Assembly (NCBI GenBank): GCA_947179265.1
Contig: CAMXBB010000023.1
Coordinates: forward strand, 1 to 11,427
Direction: 5' to 3'
Origin: an uncultured Bacillota bacterium
GTDB taxonomy: Bacteria; Bacillota_I; Bacilli_A; RF39; UBA660
DNA: 11,427 nt
Positions within the stretch are counted from its first letter, which is position 1, and every line of letters begins with the position of its first letter. The notes beneath the pieces were generated by a model. That model was not told the DNA's origin. It worked only from the letters and a program-made list of their open reading frames with translations, and made no database searches. Below, piece by piece: positions 1-6,963 of the stretch. A program made the position numbers and the translations under genes.

Positions 1-105
1 GATCCAAACAAATTTGATATTGCTTTATATAAAGGTAATCTAAGTAATGAAAACTATACTTTTATAGCAAATCTTATTAACAAATATAAAAGGATGATTT
101 TATAA
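1..105 (+). CDS. C-terminal end of an unknown protein (partial, cut by window edge)
   Basis: Frame 1 is open from the first base to a TAA at 103-105 and encodes the last 34 residues of a protein, ending in NLINKYKRMIL. The fragment is polar and rich in Asn, Lys and Tyr, with no motif I recognise, so no function can be given. Its stop codon lies in the middle of a perfect inverted repeat at 89-116, and that placement at a gene end supports the reading frame. It faces the minus-strand gene that ends at 115. Confidence 0.6.
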   Translation, partial: DPNKFDIALYKGNLSNENYTFIANLINKYKRMIL

Positions 106-116
106 AATCATCCTTT
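89..116. terminator. Bidirectional terminator between convergent genes
   Basis: A perfect 28-base inverted repeat (AAAGGATGATTTTA followed by its exact complement) makes a stem of about 10 pairs with an AT-rich loop. It contains the TAA at 103-105 of the plus-strand gene and touches the stop of the minus-strand gene at 115-117. The T-runs on both sides are short and interrupted, so efficiency is uncertain, but symmetry and position between convergent genes fit a shared terminator. Confidence 0.7.
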
Positions 117-582
117 ATTGTTCTCCTATATCATCTTCAGTACCAAAATATTTTTCTTCGTCTTCATCTGTATATTCTTCGATAACTATTTCTTTATATT
201 CATTATATTTACCTTTATAACGAGATTCAGCAACCTTTTTAGTTCCCGAGATAATTTCTCCGATTACGGAAAAATATGACCTTGATGTTAAAATAACGAT
301 ATACTCATCGATAAACTCGATATTTATAGTATCGATATCATATCCTAGATCCTTAAATCGCTTATAAGCAAATTCAACATAGTCTTCTTGAGTAGTTAGA
401 GAATCTAATGTAAGCATTTCCTCTAAAACAGTTCTTGTGTCCTTTGCTGTTAAGTTTTTATAATAAATATCAAAGCATTTATCAGCTAGAAATATTAAAA
501 TAATTGCCCCTAATGGTATAAGGATAAAGAATATCCAAGGGCCTTGATACATCTGTCTACTCTCATATAAATCTTTTGCCAT
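115..582 (-). CDS. Small membrane-anchored protein of unknown function
   Basis: I do not recognise this protein. With the chosen start it has 155 residues. A short polar head (MAKDLYESRQMYQGP) precedes one strongly hydrophobic segment at about residues 16-34 (WIFFILIPLGAIILIFLAD), which is likely a membrane anchor or uncleaved signal. A mixed soluble domain follows, with a hydrophobic strand near IVILTSRSYFSVIGEI, then a basic stretch (KGKYNEYKE) and a very acidic tail (EEYTDEDEEKYFGTEDD). The frame can also start at GTG 594, but AGGGTGA lies 8 bases before ATG 582, which favours ATG. The gene starts about 36 bases after uvrC with no terminator between, so it is probably the second gene of that transcript. 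The overall look, one N-terminal helix and a small beta-rich domain, loosely recalls TadE-like or pilin-like proteins, but this is only an impression. Confidence 0.75.
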   Translation of the reverse strand: MAKDLYESRQMYQGPWIFFILIPLGAIILIFLADKCFDIYYKNLTAKDTRTVLEEMLTLDSLTTQEDYVEFAYKRFKDLGYDIDTINIEFIDEYIVILTSRSYFSVIGEIISGTKKVAESRYKGKYNEYKEIVIEEYTDEDEEKYFGTEDDIGEQ

Positions 583-590
583 AATCTTTT

Positions 591-597
591 TCACCCT
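591..597 (-). promoter_or_regulatory. Ribosome binding site that decides the start at 582
   Basis: AGGGTGA on the minus strand sits 8 bases before ATG 582 and overlaps the alternative GTG codon at 594. This makes the ATG the better start. Confidence 0.6.
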
Positions 598-618
598 ATA
601 TTAATTCTATAATAAATT

Positions 619-2406
619 CTATTTACTATCAATAATCTTTTGTGTGAAGTCATGTAAATATTGTTTTAAGTTAACAGCTACATTTTCAGGAATAATCTCA
701 CACAATTCTTCAATTGTTGCTTCATTCATTCTCTTTACTGAACCAAATTTTTTTATAAGTTCTTTTTTTCTAACACTACCTATTCCTTCAATATTATCTA
801 AGATACTAGATATTGACCCTTTAGATCTAAGAGTTCTATGATAATCAATGGTATATCTATGCACTTCATCTTGAATACGAGTTAAAAAATGAAATACATT
901 GCTCATACGATCTATAGGAATCGTTTCTAAGGTATCGCCATCTAATAATTCATTAGTACGGTGTTTATCATTTTTGACCATACCACATACCTTTATTTTA
1001 TCATCCAGACCTAGTTCTGTTAGTGTCTCTTTTATGGCGTGTACTTGAGTAATACCGCCATCTGCCAGAATTAAATCTGGTAGTTCAGTATGTTCAAGTA
1101 ATGCTCTAAAATATCTTCGATAGGTTACCTCTTTCATCGTATGATAATCATCATTCTTATCAACACTTACCTTATATTTACGATAATCACTTTTGCTAGG
1201 AACACCATCCTTATATACAACCATACCTGATACAGCAAAATTACCAAATAGATTGGAGTTATCGAAAGAATCTATTCGATATATCTTCATATTAAGAAGT
1301 TTCTCTAACTCTTCATTAGCTCCACTAGTTCTTTCAATCTTGCGATTTATAGCTTCAAAATTATTCTCTAAACTAATTTTAGCATTCGTATAAGCTAAAT
1401 CCAAAAGTTTCTTTTTATCTCCCCTAGTAACATTGATAAACCTCGTTTCTAACATATTAGATAACATCTCTAAATTCAATTCATCAGTTGTTATGATTTC
1501 ACGAGGTATTTCGTTTTTGGAATAGAAAAGCGCAATAAAGGACTCAATATCATCGATATAATCATCATTAACAGGTATAATACGATTATTTTGACCAACC
1601 AATTTACCTTTTCTTATGAAGAATATCTCAATAGAAATAAAACCATTATCGAAATAATAATTGATAATATCTCTATCGATTAAATCATGCAATTCAACCT
1701 TTTGTCGCTCCATAACAACTTTTATATAATCTAGTTCATCCTTTAATTCCTTAGCCACTTCAAAATTGAGATTCTCAGAATGCATTTGAATCATTGACAT
1801 CAGTTTACTTAAAATAATATCATCATTTCCATTTAAGAAACCTAAGATATCTTCTTCCATCCTCTTTACTTCTTCAGGATTTACCTTTTTAACACAATAT
1901 CCTAGACATTCGTGAATATGATAATAAAGACAAACCTCTTTAGGCTTCCCTTCACACTTTTTTAAAGGATATAAACGATTTATTAAGTTAACAATTCTTC
2001 TAGCGGCATAAGCATTAACGAATGGCCCAAATAGATTTTTAGCATTTTTTTTCTTAACTTGTAGGTATCTTACCACTTTTAAGGTTGGATAAGGATCATT
2101 TTTATACTGAATATAGGGATAACTCTTATCATCTCTTAAAAGTATGTTGTATTTTGGATCATATTTTTTTATTAAATTGATTTCTAATATAAAAGATTCC
2201 AATTCAGATGATGTAACGATATATTCAAAATCAGCAATCTCGGAAACTAGCTTTTTGGTTTTACCAGTAACTCTACCTGTAAAATAAGAACTTAATCTAT
2301 TCTTCAAATCTTTAGCTTTTCCAACATAAATAATTATTCCATCCTTATTTTTCATTTGATAACTTCCAGGTAAATGCGGTACTAATTTAAGTTTCTCGGA
2401 TATCAT
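619..2406 (-). CDS. uvrC: UvrABC excision nuclease subunit C
   Basis: UvrC is the nuclease of nucleotide excision repair. It is recruited by UvrB to damaged DNA and cuts on both sides of the lesion. The 595 residues match the usual family length and domain order. The N-terminal GIY-YIG nuclease covers about 10-95 (PGSYQMKNKDG, then IIYVGKAKDLKNRLSSYF). Four cysteines at 151, 159, 167 and 171 fit the spacing of the UvrC iron-sulphur site. A UvrB-binding UVR segment lies near 214-235 (NFEVAKELKDELDYIK). The C-terminal RNase H-like nuclease shows IDSFDNSN (Asp382), LPDLILADGG (Asp449) and IQDEVHRYTIDYHR (His516). Helix-hairpin-helix DNA binding lies at about 533-575 (NIEGIGSVRKKELIKKFGS). ATG 2406 follows a strong AAAGAGGTG site. 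It probably leads a two-gene transcript with the membrane protein that follows. It contains no Trp. Identification is secure. Confidence 0.97.
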   Translation of the reverse strand: MISEKLKLVPHLPGSYQMKNKDGIIIYVGKAKDLKNRLSSYFTGRVTGKTKKLVSEIADFEYIVTSSELESFILEINLIKKYDPKYNILLRDDKSYPYIQYKNDPYPTLKVVRYLQVKKKNAKNLFGPFVNAYAARRIVNLINRLYPLKKCEGKPKEVCLYYHIHECLGYCVKKVNPEEVKRMEEDILGFLNGNDDIILSKLMSMIQMHSENLNFEVAKELKDELDYIKVVMERQKVELHDLIDRDIINYYFDNGFISIEIFFIRKGKLVGQNNRIIPVNDDYIDDIESFIALFYSKNEIPREIITTDELNLEMLSNMLETRFINVTRGDKKKLLDLAYTNAKISLENNFEAINRKIERTSGANEELEKLLNMKIYRIDSFDNSNLFGNFAVSGMVVYKDGVPSKSDYRKYKVSVDKNDDYHTMKEVTYRRYFRALLEHTELPDLILADGGITQVHAIKETLTELGLDDKIKVCGMVKNDKHRTNELLDGDTLETIPIDRMSNVFHFLTRIQDEVHRYTIDYHRTLRSKGSISSILDNIEGIGSVRKKELIKKFGSVKRMNEATIEELCEIIPENVAVNLKQYLHDFTQKIIDSK

Positions 2407-2428
2407 AACAACACCTCTTTATACAATT

Positions 2429-2434
2429 ATTATA
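2429..2434 (-). promoter_or_regulatory. Putative -10 box of uvrC
   Basis: A perfect TATAAT on the minus strand lies 8 bases before the AAAGAGGTG ribosome site (2412-2420) of uvrC. The expected -35 position holds only TTTAAA/TTTTAA, a weak match. The predicted leader is very short. Confidence 0.4.
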
Positions 2435-2471
2435 CTATAATTATTCCCTATTTTAAAATGTTATGTTATTA

Positions 2472-2477
2472 TATTAT
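2472..2477 (+). promoter_or_regulatory. Putative -10 box of the M3-like peptidase gene
   Basis: TATTAT lies 7 bases before the AGGGGAG ribosome site (2485-2491) that serves ATG 2498. No good -35 is visible. The 91-base gap 2407-2497 must hold promoters for both divergent genes. The region is so AT-rich that single hexamers are weak evidence. Confidence 0.3.
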
Positions 2478-2497
2478 CCTGTTTAGGGGAGATAATT

Positions 2498-3589
2498 ATG
2501 ACAAATTTCAATTGGACTCGTGAAGATATTATGAATAGCAATCTAAGTGAAGAATATAAGGAGATGTTACTAGCTGAATTAGAGGGCAAACTTACAACTT
2601 TTGACCCAACCAATACTAGAGCAAATCTCCAAAGTCACTTGGAATTAGGAAGAAACTTTAGAGAAGCTATGAAGGATTTAAGGGAACTAGATCCCAAAAT
2701 GGTTGATGTGTCGTTAAATGAATGCTTAAATTATGCACCTGATGAAGAAGTTTTAATCAATATACATCTTCCATATCTAACACCAGAAATACTTGTTGGG
2801 GAAATATTATATGCCTTTGATTCTCTTAATGATAAGGCGATATCCGAAGCTGCTCATATTCTTACAGATCCTAAAAATGGCCATTTAAGAATCACCGAAG
2901 CTAGTGATGCAAATCAGTTGTGTGATGAAGTACGTGGAAGATGCATCAAAAACCCTTATCAAAATGTTGTATTTGCATCATATTATATGCGTAAAAGACT
3001 TACCGATTTTACAACATTATCTCATGAAATCGGTCACATGTTATCAATGAATCTGTTTGGCACCAATCTTAACCCAATCGTTCGAAATTATCTTACCGAA
3101 CTTGAAGCTTACTATTTCGAATTTCTTTGTGCTAACTACCTTGATAAGGTTACAACTGATCCTAGATTAATTCATGCATCAATCAATGACCGCTTAGTAA
3201 AAAGCATCGATTATATGTGGTGTATCAGAAAACAATATATTCTTTCAAAATATCTAGTCAAACCTAGTGTAAAGAGATTAAATAAGGACTTGGCTAGAAT
3301 TTCCAATGCTGATAGAGTATCTGAAGATAATTATTTTGAATTATATAGGTTTCCAACATCATACATAAATGACATGACTCACTCTGTATTAGCAGCAGCT
3401 GACTTAGCAAAACAAACCATTGAAGATCCCGAAAAAGGTATCGCACTATTTAAAATGTTTATGACAAGTGACAAAACTAATTTACGAGATCTTTATCGTG
3501 ATGCAAACATAACGTACTTAGATGATGAATGCTCTAGTTTTAGAAAATTACATGAAGATGCTAAACCACTTAAGAAATTAATAAAATAA
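2498..3589 (+). CDS. Short M3 (PepF/oligoendopeptidase)-like zinc metallopeptidase
   Basis: Probable cytoplasmic zinc peptidase that cuts short peptides, by analogy with oligoendopeptidase F of family M3. The zinc motif is clear: DFTTLSHEIGHML with His176, Glu177 and His180. It is followed by LTELEAYYFEFL, which lines up with the family's EVASTFNE-type segment and makes Glu201 the likely third zinc ligand. The preceding NPYQNVVFASYYMRKRLTDF matches the segment that normally leads into the motif. Near the C-terminus, YRFPTSYINDMTHSVLAAADLA and the DPEKGIALFKMF stretch resemble the closing helices of PepF. The protein is only 363 residues, against about 560-700 for M3 enzymes. The catalytic C-terminal half seems complete, while roughly the first 200 residues of the normal helical dome are missing. 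There is no signal peptide. ATG 2498 follows AGGGGAG. The gene has no terminator before yigZ, 24 bases on, so they may share a transcript. Confidence 0.8.
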   Translation: MTNFNWTREDIMNSNLSEEYKEMLLAELEGKLTTFDPTNTRANLQSHLELGRNFREAMKDLRELDPKMVDVSLNECLNYAPDEEVLINIHLPYLTPEILVGEILYAFDSLNDKAISEAAHILTDPKNGHLRITEASDANQLCDEVRGRCIKNPYQNVVFASYYMRKRLTDFTTLSHEIGHMLSMNLFGTNLNPIVRNYLTELEAYYFEFLCANYLDKVTTDPRLIHASINDRLVKSIDYMWCIRKQYILSKYLVKPSVKRLNKDLARISNADRVSEDNYFELYRFPTSYINDMTHSVLAAADLAKQTIEDPEKGIALFKMFMTSDKTNLRDLYRDANITYLDDECSSFRKLHEDAKPLKKLIK

Positions 3590-3592
3590 TAG

Positions 3593-3610
3593 TATAATAT
3601 AATTGGTGAT
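3593..3610 (+). promoter_or_regulatory. TATAAT and GGTGAT ribosome site before yigZ
   Basis: A perfect TATAAT (3593-3598) is followed 6 bases later by GGTGAT (3605-3610). A TTAAGA at 3570-3575, 17 bases upstream of the hexamer, could act as -35. GGTGAT touches ATG 3611 but lies 3 bases before ATG 3614, the same spacing as in the next gene (4019), so ATG 3614 is the preferred start. If the -10 is real, transcription would begin almost at the ribosome site. Confidence 0.4.
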
Positions 3611-3613
3611 ATG

Positions 3614-3964
3614 ATGAAGCTATTGAAAGAGATTACCTATGAAGTAAAAAAATCAAAATTTATTGGTCTATATTATGAAGTTGATTCAATTGAAGAAATC
3701 GATGAGATACTCTCAATATTAAAAAAAGAACATAAGAAAGCAAGGCACTTCCCTTATGCTTACAAGGTTGGAACAAAGGTAAAAAAGACCGATGATAAAG
3801 AACCTGCAAATACGGCAGGAACACCAATTTATAACATAATTGAAAAGAAGAATTTGGACAATACTCTCATAGTGGTCATTAGATATTTTGGCGGAATAAA
3901 GCTTGGAGCTGGCGGCCTTTTTAGAGCCTATAGCAAAGCTGCAAGTGAAGCAACCGAAATTTGA
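3614..3964 (+). CDS. YigZ/IMPACT (UPF0029) family protein, N-terminal domain only
   Basis: The 116 residues match the N-terminal fold of the YigZ/YvyE/IMPACT family. Hallmarks in order are EVKKSKFIG near the start, HKKARHFPYAYKVG in the middle, TDDKEPANTAGTPIYNII, and VVIRYFGGIKLGAGGLFRAYSKAASEA at the end. The eukaryotic relative IMPACT regulates GCN2, but the molecular role of the bacterial proteins is poorly defined, so none is assigned. Bacterial members are usually near 200 residues, with a second DUF1949 domain that resembles an elongation-factor domain. Here the protein stops just after the first domain, at TGA 3962-3964, and a terminator begins on that stop. No frame after the stop restores the second domain. 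ATG 3614 is preferred over ATG 3611 on ribosome-site spacing. Likely cytoplasmic. Confidence 0.9.
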   Translation: MKLLKEITYEVKKSKFIGLYYEVDSIEEIDEILSILKKEHKKARHFPYAYKVGTKVKKTDDKEPANTAGTPIYNIIEKKNLDNTLIVVIRYFGGIKLGAGGLFRAYSKAASEATEI

Positions 3965-3988
3965 ATTACATTTAGTAATTCTTTTTTT
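3963..3988 (+). terminator. Rho-independent terminator after yigZ
   Basis: GAATTAC, a 5-base loop and GTAATTC form a 7-pair stem directly followed by seven T. The stem starts inside the TGA stop of yigZ. It separates yigZ from the membrane-protein gene at 4019. Confidence 0.8.
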
Positions 3989-3997
3989 ATTGCTAAA

Positions 3998-4015
3998 TAT
4001 AATTAACTAGGTGAT
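3998..4015 (+). promoter_or_regulatory. Putative -10 box and ribosome site of the TIGR04086-type gene
   Basis: A perfect TATAAT (3998-4003) lies 5 bases before AGGTGAT (4009-4015), which is 3 bases from ATG 4019. The preceding terminator means this gene needs its own promoter, which supports the hexamer. The -35 would fall inside the terminator and is not recognisable. Confidence 0.45.
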
Positions 4016-4018
4016 AAT

Positions 4019-4357
4019 ATGAAAAAATATCTAAAAGAAATCGGCATTATGACAGGAATAATCTTTCTAATCCCCCTAGTATTCTCAATATTTAATATCT
4101 TTGAAATAGAAATCCCTACTCTCATCTACCTTCTTAGCATTATTGCAATTACTTTCTCATCAGGAATACTTGTTGGTCGAAATACCAAAAGTTCTGCTTA
4201 TAAAAAGGGACTTCTACTAGGAATATGTTTTATTGTAGTGATGTTCCTTTTAAGTGTTATTCTAGGTTCTACTCTTAACCTTAATATGATTACTTATTAT
4301 CTAATCATTCTTGTATCTGCCACTTTAGGAAGTATGATTGGCATACAAAAAAGATAA
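4019..4357 (+). CDS. TIGR04086/YrzE-type four-helix membrane protein
   Basis: This is a small integral membrane protein of 112 residues. Four hydrophobic helices lie at about 8-28, 34-53, 63-84 and 88-108. Glycines and small residues sit inside the helices (SSGILVGR, KKGLLLGI, ATLGSMIG). The length, helix count and the GR...A...G...G pattern across helices 2-3 match the TIGR04086 family, typified by Bacillus YrzE, whose function is unknown. Context helps: in Bacillus this gene lies in the same neighbourhood as spoVB, comN, relA and dtd, all present here within 5 kb. It is a one-gene unit between a terminator and the convergent dtd operon. Function remains open; a scaffold or small-molecule role in the membrane would be a guess. 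Confidence 0.75.
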   Translation: MKKYLKEIGIMTGIIFLIPLVFSIFNIFEIEIPTLIYLLSIIAITFSSGILVGRNTKSSAYKKGLLLGICFIVVMFLLSVILGSTLNLNMITYYLIILVSATLGSMIGIQKR

Positions 4358-4371
4358 GTAAATTACTTATC
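4347..4371 (-). terminator. Terminator of the comN-relA-dtd operon, shared with the convergent gene
   Basis: GATAAGT, AAATT and ACTTATC form a 7-pair hairpin at 4353-4371 that can extend to 9 pairs. On the minus strand it is followed by six T (4352-4347), a good terminator for dtd. It contains the TAA of the plus-strand gene (4355-4357) and the TAA of dtd (4363-4365). In the plus direction the T-run is short, so it works less well that way. Confidence 0.75.
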
Positions 4372-4806
4372 CTTTGAATCGATTATGATCGTTATTGGTC
4401 CATCATTTTCAATATTAACCATCATTTCTGCACCAAATACTCCAGGATATGTTCTAACATATCCATTTAATTTGTCATTAAACTCTTCGTAATATTTAAT
4501 AGCATCTTCACCACGCATAGCATTTATATAGCTAGGACGATTGCCCTTTTTAGTATCCGCTTGCAAAGTAAATTGTGATATCGATAAGATCTCCCCACCA
4601 ACATCAATAATTGATTTATTCATGATGCCATTTTCATCATCAAAAATACGCAAATTAACAATCTTTCTTACCAAATAATCAACATCTTCACTGGTATCAG
4701 TAGTTGATACACCAAGTAAGATTACCATTCCACTATCTATCTTATTTATAAGGTTTCCATCAACCGAAACACTTGATTTTTTACTACGTTGTATAACTGC
4801 TTTCAT
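4363..4806 (-). CDS. dtd: D-aminoacyl-tRNA deacylase
   Basis: Dtd removes D-amino acids, and wrongly attached glycine, from charged tRNAs, protecting translation. The 147 residues are full length for the family. The two active-site signatures are present: SQFTL at residues 77-81, and the Gly-cisPro motif in NDGPIT at 134-139 that enforces D-selectivity. Also typical are the start MKAVIQRSKKSSVSVDG, VNLRIFDDENGIMNKS, and the GNRPSY segment at 88-93. The homodimer acts in the cytoplasm. Its ATG shares one base with the relA stop (TAATG), and its AGAGGT ribosome site lies inside the end of relA, so translation of the two is probably coupled. This relA-dtd order is conserved in many Bacillota. 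Confidence 0.97.
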   Translation of the reverse strand: MKAVIQRSKKSSVSVDGNLINKIDSGMVILLGVSTTDTSEDVDYLVRKIVNLRIFDDENGIMNKSIIDVGGEILSISQFTLQADTKKGNRPSYINAMRGEDAIKYYEEFNDKLNGYVRTYPGVFGAEMMVNIENDGPITIIIDSKDK

Positions 4807-6959
4807 TAATACCTCTTGACACTTTCTACAAATGATAATGAAGTAATATCACTTATAAATAGATCTAAGTCATTTTTATTTTGAACCTTTATAAGCAAAT
4901 CATAAGTAATCTTATCATTACGGGTGATTTCATTTAAACTACTAACATTTACTCCCCTCAGAGTTGCTTTGGTAATAATATCTACTAGTTTGTTATCAAT
5001 TCCATTTGTCAGAACACTAATCTTAGTAATATATTGTTTAACGTCATTATTGTTTTCGTTCCATTTAACTTCAATCAATCTCTCCGTTATATCTTGAATA
5101 TTAACACAATCTTTCTTATGAACAGTTATTCCTTGTCCTTTAGTGATATAACCAATTATTTCATCCCCTAATACTGGTTTACAGCAGCTAGCTAGGTTTA
5201 CTAAGATATCATCACATCCTGATACGATAATATCATTCTTATAATTAGTTTTAGGAACATTATTACTGCTATTCATTACCTTATCAAGTAAAATATCTTG
5301 AACATTTTGTTTATCTTCAAACAAAAGATTAACGATATATATTGGAGTATAACGCATTGACCCAATAAGTAAATAAACCTCATCTAAAGAACCAACTTTA
5401 AGATCTTTTAACAACTTATCTTGTCGCTCATCGTTAAAAGCATCGGTATAACTTATCTTTTGGCGTCTTAGTTCTCTTTCTAACAATTCTTTACCACGAG
5501 CAATATATTCTTCTTTATCTCTTTTAGAGAAAAAAGATTTTATCTTATTCTTAGCTGCAGTCGTCTTAACAATATTAAGCCAATCTTTATTAGGCTGACT
5601 TGAACTATTCGTCATAATTTTAATTATATCGTTATTTTGTAATTCATAATCCAACGGTACTATTTGATCATTTACAACAGCACCAACTGTTGTATCTCCA
5701 ACCTTTGAATGAATTCGATAAGCAAAATCGATTGGACTAGATCCCTTTGGTAATTCTACAACATCTCCCTTAGGAGTATAAACATAGATTAACTCTGATA
5801 ATAATTCACTTTCGATATTATCCGCAAAAGCTTCATCATCACTGATTTCATCAGAATTAACATCGATTATATTTCTAAACATTTGAAGTTTTTGTTCCAT
5901 TACGTTTTGAACATTCTTTTTACCTTTTTCCTTGTAAGACCAGTGAGAAGCAACACCATGTTCAGCTATCTCGTTCATATCCTTAGTTCTTACTTGAACT
6001 TCTACCGGATAGCCATTAAGACCCAAAATACCTGTATGTAATGATTGATATGAATTCCCTTTCGGCATTGCAATATAATCCTTAAATCTTTTGGGAATCG
6101 GACGATATAGTGAATGAATAAGTCCGATGATTAAATAACAATCACTTACCTCTTCACAGATGATTCTAATTCCTAAAATATCATATATCTCTTTCCATTT
6201 TTTACCATTGCTTAGTTTATTATGAAGAGACGATACGCTCTTAACACGCCCCTTCATTTCAAATTTAAGGTTATTATCGACTAACATCTCGGAGATATCA
6301 CTCATCATATCTTTTAAGTAATCATTAAGTTCTGCTCTAGGAGCTGGAAGTTCACTTTCGATCTCTTCAAATATTTCTGGTTTTAATACTCTAAATGTAA
6401 TATCTTCCATTTCTGCTTTGATATAGTTAATACCCAAGCGATGAGCAATCGGTATAAGCACATTTCTTGTCTCTAAAGCTTTAATCTTTTGCAAATCTGG
6501 TGGAAGTCCTTCCAATGTGCGTAAATTATGCAATCTACCTGCAAGTTTAAGAATAATAACTCTAACATCTTCAGCTAATGCTACAAGTACTTTTCTTAAA
6601 TGAAGTGAAGTTGCTTCTGAGTCTTCAAGCAAATGAAGACGATTTACTTTGGTTAAAGATACTACGACATTCTTGATATCTTCACCAAATAACTCCTCAA
6701 TTTCCTCATATGAAGAAGAACCATGATCAATGACTTCATGGATCAATGCTGCAACAACAGCGGAAGCATCAGTATTTAAATCAGCTACAATAAGGGCAAC
6801 ATTCAAAGGATGACTTATATAGATGTCTCCATTCTTTCTTTTCATTCCCTTATGTTGTAGTGATGCATATTCATATGCCTTAGTTATCTTTTCAATTTCT
6901 TCTTTACTATATCCATTGTCGTTTGATATATCTAATAATTTTTGGAACAATTCTTCCAT
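4806..6959 (-). CDS. relA: RelA/SpoT homologue, predicted (p)ppGpp synthetase with degenerate hydrolase site
   Basis: This is a long RSH enzyme of the stringent response, about 717 residues (residue numbers below count from the in-frame GTG at 6968). Domains in order: HD hydrolase about 25-180; synthetase about 235-345, with GRVKSVSSLHNK, EIYDILGIRI, RFKDYIAMPKGNSYQSLHT and PVEVQVRT; TGS about 393-453 (YVYTPKGDVVELPKGSSPIDFAYRIHS); a helical region; a conserved Cys-His motif (CCKPVLGDEI...GITVHKKDC, 595-621); and a C-terminal ACT domain about 645-720. The synthetase residues are kept. In the hydrolase the usual HDxxED reads HEVIDH (77-82), and the metal-binding Asp of LADRLHN is Gly (LAGRLHN, Gly144). 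It therefore probably makes but does not degrade (p)ppGpp. It follows comN with overlapping codons and precedes dtd. ATG 6959 is preferred because GAGTGAT lies 4 bases ahead; ATG 6962 and GTG 6968 are possible. Confidence 0.95.
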   Translation of the reverse strand: MEELFQKLLDISNDNGYSKEEIEKITKAYEYASLQHKGMKRKNGDIYISHPLNVALIVADLNTDASAVVAALIHEVIDHGSSSYEEIEELFGEDIKNVVVSLTKVNRLHLLEDSEATSLHLRKVLVALAEDVRVIILKLAGRLHNLRTLEGLPPDLQKIKALETRNVLIPIAHRLGINYIKAEMEDITFRVLKPEIFEEIESELPAPRAELNDYLKDMMSDISEMLVDNNLKFEMKGRVKSVSSLHNKLSNGKKWKEIYDILGIRIICEEVSDCYLIIGLIHSLYRPIPKRFKDYIAMPKGNSYQSLHTGILGLNGYPVEVQVRTKDMNEIAEHGVASHWSYKEKGKKNVQNVMEQKLQMFRNIIDVNSDEISDDEAFADNIESELLSELIYVYTPKGDVVELPKGSSPIDFAYRIHSKVGDTTVGAVVNDQIVPLDYELQNNDIIKIMTNSSSQPNKDWLNIVKTTAAKNKIKSFFSKRDKEEYIARGKELLERELRRQKISYTDAFNDERQDKLLKDLKVGSLDEVYLLIGSMRYTPIYIVNLLFEDKQNVQDILLDKVMNSSNNVPKTNYKNDIIVSGCDDILVNLASCCKPVLGDEIIGYITKGQGITVHKKDCVNIQDITERLIEVKWNENNNDVKQYITKISVLTNGIDNKLVDIITKATLRGVNVSSLNEITRNDKITYDLLIKVQNKNDLDLFISDITSLSFVESVKRY

Positions 6960-6963
6960 CATT

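Noticed and set aside
115..582. Calling the small anchored protein a TadE or pilin family member
   Set aside because: Only general shape agrees. No signature motif, prepilin cleavage site or neighbouring secretion gene is present.
3962..4009. Read-through of the yigZ TGA to restore a longer protein
   Set aside because: The next codons give a short unrelated tail over a terminator hairpin before TAA, with nothing like the DUF1949 domain.
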